Shown here in pieces: positions 10,085 through 18,692 of a DNA stretch of 64,000 nt. Numbering within the stretch: position 1 is the first letter of the stretch; every line of letters begins with the position of its first letter. Origin of the DNA: Leishmania martiniquensis (Eukaryota; Euglenozoa; Kinetoplastea; Trypanosomatida; Trypanosomatidae); the NCBI RefSeq assembly GCF_017916325.1, contig NC_090163.1, positions 959,501 through 1,023,500 of the forward strand. The letters are read 5' to 3'. A model generated the notes under the pieces. The model searched no databases, was not told the origin of the DNA, and saw nothing but the letters and a program-made list of their open reading frames with translations. The translations under genes were made by a program, and so were the position numbers.

Positions 10085-11630
10085 TGCCCGCACTCGCGCG
10101 CGTTGCGGGATGAGCGCCTCCGGATAGGCGAGGCGCTGAGAAGTCGAGACCTGTTAATACTGGAGTAGGCACGTACGTGTGCGTGTGCGCTCGTGAACCG
10201 CCAGTAGTGGGGATGGGGAAAGGTGCACGGTGCAGTGGCGACGGCGCATGCCGCAAAGCCGTGGAGAAGACGTGCAAAGAAGACGGAGGGTGCCGGCAAA
10301 TGGTGTGCCCTTCGTCTAACCTCTTCTCCATGGGCGCCGCCGACTTGTTGCATCCACGTTCCACCGCAGCTGTCCTCGTCGCGTGTGTGCGTGTGCGTGT
10401 GTGATGGCGACACCTCTCCCCCTCTCCTCCCCCCTTATCTGTTGCCCCCCTTTTTTAATGCATATTTGTCTTCGTTTTCTCGTTAATTTTGACTTTGATC
10501 TGTTCGTTTGTTTGTTTAACCCTTCGCCGAGGAGAGAGAGAGGGAGAGAGGGGGGCGGTGCAGCGGGCGAAACGCGTGAAGCGATGGAGATGGCGGTCAC
10601 GGTGCGACGTGTGGAGTGGGACGTCTCGTGCGGATAGAGGAAGCACGGGAGGAGGGGTGGTGGTGTGGCGGATGCAACTGTGGGCCTCCCCTCCCCTCTC
10701 CCCCTTTCCCGCTTCCTCCACCTTCCTTGTCTTCGAGAGGACACGGGCTCTTCTGCTACCCCATCCTCCGTGCCTCCACCCCCTCCCCGAATTCGGCATC
10801 TCTTTACCCGCACTCAGCGTCTCTCTCTCTCTCCTCGGCTCTCTTCGCTTCCCCACTCTTTCGCAGTGGCTGATGCCCTCTCGTGATGGCGTGAGATGAT
10901 GGGCGGGCAGCCACGTGAACGCAAGACAAAGAGACGCCAGCAGTCACCACAAGTGTTCTGTTGCACTGCGTCTGTGCAAGGGCATGGAAAGGACGGCACG
11001 CCGTCACCCGAGCACCTGCTACCCACCCTTGTGGCAGAAGAGAGGGGTGAAGGTGAGGCGACTCGGCACTGTGTGTCTGTGAGGCGGCACTTACTAGAGG
11101 CTACCGGCTCACACAGACACACAAAAAAGGCATCGACCAACGGGATAGGAGATGCCCGAGTAAAAGGCTACAGAGCGGCCGGCGCACAAAGTTCACAAGC
11201 GCAACTGGAGGAGATGCTCTCGCCAACTCCATGCACTGCAGGCGGAGGCAAGCGAGCGGGGGCCGTCTCCCTTCCGCTCCCCCCTTTCTCTTGCCGGGAA
11301 AGCCACCGCAGCTCGGCGTGTGACGGCGGAATTTCCATGCGCGCTTCTCTCTCTGTGCGCTGCTGGCGCTCTGCTTGTCTTTCTCTTCTCCATCATCCCT
11401 TCCCCCCTCCCTCACACACCACACACATACACGCCTCTTCGTGCGTGCGTATGCACTTGTCTGAGTGCGTCTGTGCCACGTGTCTCTCTTTCTCACGCCC
11501 TCTCTGAGACTGTCATCATCGTCTTTCCTCTTCCTCTTCAACCTCTGTTGCGCGGCCGTGTGAGCTCGCTTTAGCGTCAACACATAGCCATTACCGGCTG
11601 CACAACGCAGACACGCCACTGCTGACTCGA
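10085..11630. other. Intergenic region, 1.55 kb, partly non-repetitive
   Basis: CT- and TG-rich in most parts, but about 10890-11270 is mixed-composition sequence without pyrimidine bias. A 203-aa frame starting with ATG at 10896 covers it but turns into Ser/Cys/Leu low complexity and matches nothing I know. This block may be the 3'UTR of the upstream membrane protein. Confidence 0.5.
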
Positions 11631-13154
11631 ATGGATCGTGTGCAGGAGCTTCTTGCACGTATTGGCGAGGCGGACGTCGAGGGCGGCCGCAGGCGCGCGC
11701 AGACCTCCTCGCCATCGCCATCGACGGCGGTCGACGCGCCCAGTGGGGGCGCCTCTGCAGCTCCACTATTTGCCGCCGCACCGCGGCGCACCAAGACGGT
11801 GTTCATCTACAGTGACGAGGATGACGGTGAGGATGACGGCGTCGAAGGCCGCGGAGCGATGCGCCCGGAGAGTGGTGTGGTAGACGTGCTATGTGACCAC
11901 GCCATTGCCGTCTCGGGAGACGCTCTGGCGGAGCTGCAGGCAGAGGCGGCGATGACAGCGGTGGGGGCATCTAATGAGCAGACGTCTCTCTTGGACGCCA
12001 ACCGAGATGCCAACAGCTTTTCGTTCGAGGAGGACGTGGTGAGTGGACTGGCTGGCGGTGCCTCCGCCCCTTTAGCCGCCGCCAAAGGGATGCGAGTGAG
12101 TGAGGTGACAGCGCCTAGGCTATGGGAGGGCGCCGTGGCGCCGGCCGCGTCCTCTGGTCTTCGCAGCGGTGACACAGACGACCCCTTCTCGGCCACAGAC
12201 GAGACGCATTCCTTTCTGCGCCGGGGGCTGCCAGTGGCGGAATTGGTGCTCCGTTCGCGACGCAAGCGCTTTCGTGAAATGCCGGAGTCGGGCGGGGCAG
12301 TGGCGCCGCCGTCAGCCAAGAGGGCTGCGGCGGCCGCAGTCGGCGAATCTGCGGCGGAGGGCTCTGCAGCGGCGACCGAGCTCTCGTTACACGATCCGCA
12401 TTCTTCCTCGGGGCTGCTTCCGGCCCCTACAGAGGGCGCGGGGAATGGCGACGGCAGCTCTCTCGAAGACGCTAGTGACAGCCGGGAGGCGGCAGTGGAG
12501 GAGGAGCTTGATGTGTACCCGGTGTACACGGATGACGGCCAGATGGTGCGTGCCCTGCGAACGCGTGGCGGGTACGAGCTCACCTTGGACGAGCGTGATT
12601 TGCTTGAAGACGTGGCAGAGGGAGAGGGGAAGGATGTGAGAGGCCGGCGCGCAGAGCAGGGTGAAGACGCGGCTGCAGCTGGAGCCGAGGAGGGCACGGC
12701 GGCTGACGATGACGATCCTGATGCAGATATCGATGATGTTCTATCCGCGAGGAGGTCTGGCCAGCTAGCCAGTTCGGCAACCGCTGCTGCTGCAGACGCG
12801 GACTTGCCGGAGGAGTGGGCGGAGGCGGGCGACTGGGGTGACTTGGACGACTTGGACGAGGAAGGGGACGAAGAGGAGGCTGAGCTTGACGAGGCAATCG
12901 TTGTCGCTGTGGTGGAGCAGCTAGTGCGCTGCTGCGAGGCAGACGACTTGGACCCGCAGATGGGGGTCGAGGCGGCCCGCTTCGTCTGCGCCGCCAAGCC
13001 GCTCCTCGAGCAGCTAACGAACGAGACGATTAGCCCAACAGACTTTGTCCAACGCGTAGATCGAGACCTGCGCCGCTTCCAGCGCATTTACCGAAGTGTC
13101 TACCGCCCCCGCGATGTACCGATCGTGATCGACGGCGCCGTGACAGACTTGTGA
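11631..13154 (+). CDS. Acidic protein of unknown function, probably nuclear
   Basis: 507 aa from the ATG at 11631. The N-terminal four-fifths are low complexity, rich in Ala, Glu, Asp, Gly and Ser, with one basic patch RSRRKRFRE near residue 210 and a second Lys/Arg cluster shortly after, possible nuclear localisation signals. A more ordered segment YPVYTDDGQMVRALRTRGGY lies at about 299-318. A strongly acidic run (about 395-425) precedes a C-terminal helical region of about 80 residues (from VVAVVEQLVRCCEADDL to FQRIYRSVYRPRD), the best candidate for a folded domain. I cannot assign a family. A 426-aa antisense frame across it is a codon-bias shadow. Confidence 0.75.
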   Translation: MDRVQELLARIGEADVEGGRRRAQTSSPSPSTAVDAPSGGASAAPLFAAAPRRTKTVFIYSDEDDGEDDGVEGRGAMRPESGVVDVLCDHAIAVSGDALAELQAEAAMTAVGASNEQTSLLDANRDANSFSFEEDVVSGLAGGASAPLAAAKGMRVSEVTAPRLWEGAVAPAASSGLRSGDTDDPFSATDETHSFLRRGLPVAELVLRSRRKRFREMPESGGAVAPPSAKRAAAAAVGESAAEGSAAATELSLHDPHSSSGLLPAPTEGAGNGDGSSLEDASDSREAAVEEELDVYPVYTDDGQMVRALRTRGGYELTLDERDLLEDVAEGEGKDVRGRRAEQGEDAAAAGAEEGTAADDDDPDADIDDVLSARRSGQLASSATAAAADADLPEEWAEAGDWGDLDDLDEEGDEEEAELDEAIVVAVVEQLVRCCEADDLDPQMGVEAARFVCAAKPLLEQLTNETISPTDFVQRVDRDLRRFQRIYRSVYRPRDVPIVIDGAVTDL

Positions 13155-14049
13155 GCTCCCTGCATCTCCACTCATCCCTCCCCCCTCGCCCCTGCGTCCC
13201 CCATCATTCCTCCATTGCTCGCCGAGTCTTAAGTTCTCACCTCTCATTGGGTGCGTGGCGTTGTAAGCATGATTCGCTCTGTGCGTGTGCACCCGAGCGG
13301 AAGATTTGAGTGATCCCTCATGCCTCTCACACGCACTGTGACCGGCGCTAACCGCAAGGCGTTTAACATGCTGCTAAAGAGAAGTACCCAAAGCAAACAC
13401 ACACACGCACGCACTCGCTGCCCCCCTCCCCCTCCCCCCGCTCACTCGCAAGCGCCAGCTCTCTTGGGTGAGGCGACAGGGGGCCAAAGCCATTGCCTTC
13501 CTCCCCTTTCACCCCACTACTCTGGCGCGAGCTTCATCCGTGGATCGGTGCTGTATAGGATATAGGGAGCGAGAGGAGAGGAGGAAGCTAATCGCCATGG
13601 AGCGCGTCTGCAGTGCGCCATGCGCATGTGTGCGCGTTGAGGTGCGTCTCTCTCTCTCTTTCTCCCTCTCTGCTAATCGGTGCCAGCACCGACAAAGGCG
13701 AGTGGATCTGCCCACTCGTGTACTCCGCTGTACATATGTGGGCCATTCTCCGGGCCTCAATATGCCGAAACTTCCTCACCTCACGTACTCACTTCTCCTC
13801 GCTCTGATGCACATGCGCGCACTTGTGCTTGAGGACCCGTGGCACAATCCTAAGCAGACGCAGCGAGCAACAACAAAAAAGGACTGGAAGGGAGAAGTCA
13901 CGGCCTCTCCAATCCACACCATTCGATCTTTGCCCTCCCCCTCTCCCCATCAAGTCTGCACTCCCCCACCAGCCACGTGCCACTCGCACTACCCCCCCTC
14001 CCATCCGAGCCACACGCGTGAACCCTCGTGTAATACGTGGACGAGTAGG
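13155..14049. other. Intergenic region before EIF4E3
   Basis: 895 bp. CT-rich tracts at about 13165-13215 and 13640-13672, CA repeats near 13398-13415 and a C-rich stretch near 13965-14000. The open frame of EIF4E3 remains open upstream to 13468, but that part translates leader-like sequence and lacks family similarity. Confidence 0.6.
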
Positions 14050-15096
14050 ATGAACCCGTCTGCCGCATCTTTTGTACCGCAGACAAGCGACGCGAAGGGG
14101 AAGCCAAGCTTGCCCGCAGCGGCTGCGGTTACCAAGCCCTCTTCGCAGCTGGTGACCAAGCTGAGCGCGACCGCTCAGCCGTTCGTACCTGGCGGCCCAA
14201 AGCCGACGCCGGCAACGTCGACGTACGTCGACCCGAGGGTAGCCACCGAGGGCGCGCAGTCGCCAGCGCCGCCGCCTGTAGAGCAACCGACCAGTGCGCT
14301 GCCTGCCTCCTTGCTTGCTGCATCCGCAGCAAGCAAGGAGGCAGATGAAAACGAGGACTCTCAGCTGGACTGGCTGCCGGAGGCACAGCCGGTGGACTGG
14401 TCGGAGAGCAAGCTGCCAAAGCTGTTTGGCTGCCACAACACAGCCGCCAAGGCCACCTCAAGCGCCATCCCGCTCCACGCCTCGTGGGACCTTTACGCCG
14501 ATGACCACCAAGGTAGCAGCAATACTGCGTCCAATAGCTCCCCCAACAGCACCATGTCCTTCGAGCCCATTTTCGTCTCCAACGTTAGCGACGTGGAGAG
14601 CTTCTGGCGACTGTGGAGGTACCTGCCGGCGCCCTCGGCCCTGCCAACCGTCTACACATACTCGTGGTTCCGAAAGGACATCAAGCCAGAGTGGGAGCAC
14701 CCGCGCAACAAAAAGGGCGGCACCATCAGCATTGTCGTTTTCGACCGCGACCGCTCCGGCTTGAGCGACAAGCAGGTGCTCGATGACGTCTTCATGGCCA
14801 TGCTCGTCGGTGCTGTCGGTGAGAGCTTCCATGAATGCAGTACGACGTTGAACGGTATTATGCTGAAGGTGCGGTCTAACAAGCCTGTCACGCTGCAGCT
14901 CTGGACAGCGCACTCGGAAGTGGGTAAGCTAAAGGCCTTCGCGAATAGCGTGCGTGACGCGCTCAGCAAGATTATGGGCGCCAAGACGCTACAGAAGCTG
15001 GAGTACTATTCCCACCACCAAAAGCAGGCCGCCACGAATAGCCTTGCCGCCCGCATGAAGGGCAAGACGAAGATCTCGCCCGATCACACGTTCTAG
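14050..15096 (+). CDS. EIF4E3: Translation initiation factor eIF4E, EIF4E3-type isoform
   Basis: 348 aa from the ATG at 14050. About 140 residues of disordered Ala/Pro/Ser-rich N-terminal extension precede the eIF4E core (about 145-337). In the core, SFWRLWRYLP (about 184-193) matches the dorsal eIF4G-binding surface. PEWEHPRNKKGG carries the cap-stacking Trp215 and the guanine-binding Glu216, and LQLWTAHSE carries Trp285 (human Trp166). By spacing from the following FW motif (17 residues, as in human), the first cap-stacking Trp (human Trp56) is replaced by Met169. The long extension and size fit trypanosomatid EIF4E3, one of the major isoforms in translation. The extreme N-terminus NPSAASFVPQ resembles the PABP-binding PAM2 motif, and KLSATAQPFVPGG (37-49) is a second, weaker copy. 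A perfect inverted repeat lies in the coding region at 14303-14344. EIF4E4 is the main alternative, but it is usually longer. Confidence 0.9.
   Translation: MNPSAASFVPQTSDAKGKPSLPAAAAVTKPSSQLVTKLSATAQPFVPGGPKPTPATSTYVDPRVATEGAQSPAPPPVEQPTSALPASLLAASAASKEADENEDSQLDWLPEAQPVDWSESKLPKLFGCHNTAAKATSSAIPLHASWDLYADDHQGSSNTASNSSPNSTMSFEPIFVSNVSDVESFWRLWRYLPAPSALPTVYTYSWFRKDIKPEWEHPRNKKGGTISIVVFDRDRSGLSDKQVLDDVFMAMLVGAVGESFHECSTTLNGIMLKVRSNKPVTLQLWTAHSEVGKLKAFANSVRDALSKIMGAKTLQKLEYYSHHQKQAATNSLAARMKGKTKISPDHTF
14303..14344. repeat. Perfect 19-bp inverted repeat with 4-nt loop, inside EIF4E3
   Basis: The left arm (14303-14321) CTGCCTCCTTGCTTGCTGC is the exact reverse complement of the right arm (14326-14344), separated by ATCC. 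In RNA this would form a 19-bp uninterrupted hairpin. It encodes residues about 85-99 in the disordered extension (LPASLLAASAASKEAD). Confidence 0.95.
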
Positions 15097-18000
15097 TCTA
15101 AGAAGGCGGGAGAATACAGAGAGAGGGAGGGAGAGAGAGAGGTGATGGTGGTGGTATTGAGAGCAGGAGAGGGAGGGGATGGCGGGCCTGCTTGGTAGCC
15201 TGATAGGTGCCTATACATGTCTGTTGCTCGAAGCGGGTCTTGTTCACCGAAGAGATCAGCCATAGCGACTCCTTCGCCGCAGAAGAAACGAAGACAGATG
15301 CGCCGTTGTCACGCGCACCTTTTCTCTTCCCCTTCCTCCTACTCCTTCTACACACATACACACACTCCCTATATATATACTTGAATGTGTCTGCGTGCGT
15401 CTGTCTCTCTCTCTGCCATTCTATTTCTCCCTTGATCCGTCTCGTAGTTGTGTGCTGGGGGAATGTACACATTTGGTGTGTACGCATGTGTCTGTGTGTG
15501 TGTGTGTCCTGCGATTGAATTCGTGATTGTGCAGGCTTGGCTCCCCGATGTGGCTGCCATTCGGGACGGTTTCATGGGGGCGTGTGCATCGTATCGTCGC
15601 GTGCTCCTGAGTCACTGAGCACAGCGACACGGCGACGCTGGTCAACACCCAGTGGGACATACACGCGCACCGCAGCCGCGCAGCCGCCTCAGAAAGCCAT
15701 GCCGAAAGCCCAGGCTTGACTGAGGGAAGAAGAAAAGCGTACTTAAACACCGCCGGGCACACATTCACACACACGCACACACAGACAGACAGAGAGAGCG
15801 AGCGTAGTGGAGGAAAGGAGGAGTGTAGAAGTGTTCCGGGTCGTTGTCCTCGTCTCTTCTGAGCGGGTGCTGGCTGAGTAACGCGTCATCATGGGTATCT
15901 GTGTGTGTGTATGTGTGCCGTAAAGGGGACGGAAGCGGAAAGAAAAACGTCGCGCTTTGCGTTCCTTGACACATGAGGCAAATCGGAAGGGGCTCAGAGG
16001 AAATGTTTGGGCAGCAAGCGAAGTGGCCGTGGCGAAACTTATGTGAAACGAAATCTTTCTCTCTCTGTTTCTCTCTCTCTGTGCGTATGTGTGTGTGTGT
16101 GGGAATGTGTGGGAAGAGAAAGGCAGCATGCATGCCCGTAGAATGGAGACCCCCTCCCTCCCCAGTAGCCCTCTCCACGGCCTAATCACCCGCACTCCAT
16201 GCTGAAGGGAAGGATTGTGTGCGCGCCTCTCTCATCTACTTATTGCCTCCTCTTACTCGCACGATTCGCTATTCGGCTCCTTCGGCGAGCCGCCGCGACG
16301 GTGCGGGAGACGGAAAGGCGGAATGATGCCGAGGAAAAAAAGGGGTTCATGAAGCTGCGGCAGGGGGAAGTTTGAAGAACGAAAAGCTATGCGACAGTCT
16401 CTTGCTGGCCGTTGAGGTTGGGGGGGGAACACCACCGCAGACGCACGCGCACGGATACGTGACATCGCTGGGTCACGCACGCGCACACGCCTGACATGCA
16501 CACATACGTGTCTCCCCCTCTTTCTCTCTCCCGGTGTAGGTGCAGTGCTGTTACGCAGCGCTCTGGCGATCTGCCAGCCCCCGTGCTCTCCCTTTCATAT
16601 CCCTCTTGGGCATTTTTTCCCTTCCCCTTCGCCCTCGTTTTCGCTCTGAGCCCCCTCTCCTCTCCTTGTTGCTCCTCTCTCTCTTCGTGTGTGTGTGTGT
16701 ACCTCTCGGTCACCCTCCCAACATCTTTTGTGCGCTACTCGCCTCTAGACGGTGCGCCGCCCTACCCGGCTGTTCTCAGAAGTTTCAGTTTAATTTCCTC
16801 TCTCTACACCCCAATCGGCCCTCGTCACGCTCCCTCCCTCTTCCCCCTTTGTGCCTCGCCAATAGTGCTTTCTTCTTGTGGTTGGTGTGGATGCCGTTGC
16901 GTCGCTCTGTGTGTGTGTGTGTTTGTGTGTTGATACTGCGGAGGGCGCACGATGTCTGTTGCCTTCGCGTCCCCCGTTCTTCCTGCCGGCCCCTCCTCCC
17001 TCCCCCCTTTTCTTTCTCCCATCTCCGTCGTCTCAGCCTTTTCTCTGCGCCCCCTTCCCCCCTCTCTCTCTCCCTCTCTAACGCACCCGCTGCACCAACG
17101 CGCAGGAGGACAGGGATATACGCATACAACCACAGCTTATCTGCTTCTGCTGGATGGGCTGGTATGCCCAGGGGCCGGGCAAGCCCATCACCGCTTGGCG
17201 TCGTTCAGCCTAAGTGCACCATCACTACCTGCAGTGCCGTGCCTGCTCAAAATTACGCTCAACGTCACCGAAACGCGGGAGCGGCGGAAGGAATAACATT
17301 GGATGCATGCTTATCTGTGTTGAATTGCTGACATGGCTTGTGGTGAGTTGTCCCAGACGTGGTCATGACCGCACGGCTCTGCGGTGCAGCGTCAGCCCAG
17401 CACTCACCACCCACACGGAGGACTCTGAACAGGTACAGAGGGGCAGGCTGTGCAGCCTCTTGGCTTTGCCGGTGATAATGTCTAGGGTGTCCTTGCGGGG
17501 ACACCACGCCGAGGTGGCCGGGCGCCATCCAGGGGGTGAATTTAACAGGAACAAAAGGGCGAAGGAAGACGGGGAAGCGGGGAGGAGGAGATGAGGGGGC
17601 GAAGGCGGTGGGGGGGGGAAGCGCATACGCGAAGACACTCTCTCTCTCCCCCTCCCTCCCTCCCCACTAATCGAATGGCCCTTCTGTCCTACCCTTTCTC
17701 TGTTTAGGAGCGTAAACTGGAAGAGATAATAATGAATGAAATGGTCAAACGTCTGCGTAAAAAAAGAAAAGAGCAAGGAAGTGAACTTATATCAACAGAG
17801 GCAGAAACACACACACACAGAGACGCAGCGATGAGTGAGACGCTCTCGCCCGTGTTGTGTCAGGCGGGATGTCGGAGGCCGAGCGAGGCAAAGGGAAAGA
17901 GGTAGAGAGGACTGGCGATGATGGTGCGGAGATCAGTGTCGCCATCGGCCGCCACATACTGCTCCTCTCCTTTCCCCTCGACGCGCGCTTCGCTGTGCCC

Positions 18001-18692
18001 TTGACGAGCGCATGCAGAGGGCGCGAACGGATCTCGGTGTGTGCCATGACGTGAGCTGTATGAGTTGGCGTGTGCCCCCTCCCAGCATGACGCAATGCTC
18101 TTTGGGTGCGACGTCAGCCTTGCCCGCTCCTCACCAGGTGCGCACCTCGCATGAATGCTGCATACGACTGAGTTCTCTCAACCCCGTTCGCACAGCGTCG
18201 CGCGAGATGTCGCCAGCGCAGGAGCTCACATGCGTCGAGAAATAGTACGTCCGCCTACCTTCCGTACCTCTGCCCCCCTCCTTCCCCTCCCTTCCCCTTT
18301 TCTGTTTCACTGCGTCTTCTGTACCTGTGATTTTCCCCCTCTCTCTCTCCCCGTTGCCCTGTGCGATGGCGCCTCTCGACCACCTTAACCCTCCCCCCTC
18401 CACAAACACACACACACACACACGTGCGCGCGTATATCTGTGCGTGCGTGAGTGTGTGTGAGCGTATGCGTATGTGTCCGTACGCGTCTCCTCCTCATCG
18501 GCGCCACCACTGTCTGTCTTCCTGCGCACAACACAGCACATCGAAAGCGGGTCGCATCCATCGCGCCTCTCTTCGACGTCTCTTCAATTATTTGTTTTCC
18601 CTCGTTCTTGGCTGTCCTTCTGCCGTTTCACGTTGGGCCCGAGACTGCCCTTCTGCTGCTCACAGACCTCTCTCTTTTCTCCCTCCCTCACG
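15097..18692. other. 3.6-kb gap between EIF4E3 and acyl-CoA dehydrogenase genes
   Basis: The longest gene-free stretch in the window. It holds a TA tract (15370-15379), several TG/CA microsatellites (about 15493-15508, 15759-15783, 15898-15911, 16087-16101, 18410-18424) and CT-rich blocks (about 16500-16700, 16980-17090, 18260-18360). A mixed-composition block at about 17100-17560 is listed separately. No open frame looks like a protein gene; a 61-aa ATG frame at 17869-18054 is the best small candidate but has no recognisable feature. Confidence 0.6.
17100..17560. repeat. Possible degenerate retroposon or structured UTR block
   Basis: This block stands out from the CT/TG-rich surroundings by balanced base composition. 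It contains a short perfect hairpin (GGTGTCC at 17486-17492 pairing with GGACACC at 17499-17505). It is not similar by eye to the two SIDER copies in this window. A different, older SIDER-type element is possible but unproven. Confidence 0.25.

Noticed and set aside
10896..11507. 203-aa + frame starting with two ATG codons
   Set aside because: Composition drifts to low complexity and no domain is seen; more likely the 3'UTR of the preceding gene.
11807..13087. A 426-aa Ser/Ala-rich frame on the minus strand
   Set aside because: It lies wholly antisense to the acidic + strand gene and mirrors its GC-rich codon use; all other genes are on the + strand.
16540..17331. 263-aa + frame in the EIF4E3-ACAD gap
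   Set aside because: It is mostly a translation of CT tracts and TG repeats (Leu/Ser/Pro/Cys/Val runs) and then runs into the mixed block with no recognisable fold.
17869..18054. 61-aa ATG frame starting MSEAERGKGKEVERTG
   Set aside because: Its start looks protein-like, but no family is recognised and it is too short to support without conservation data.
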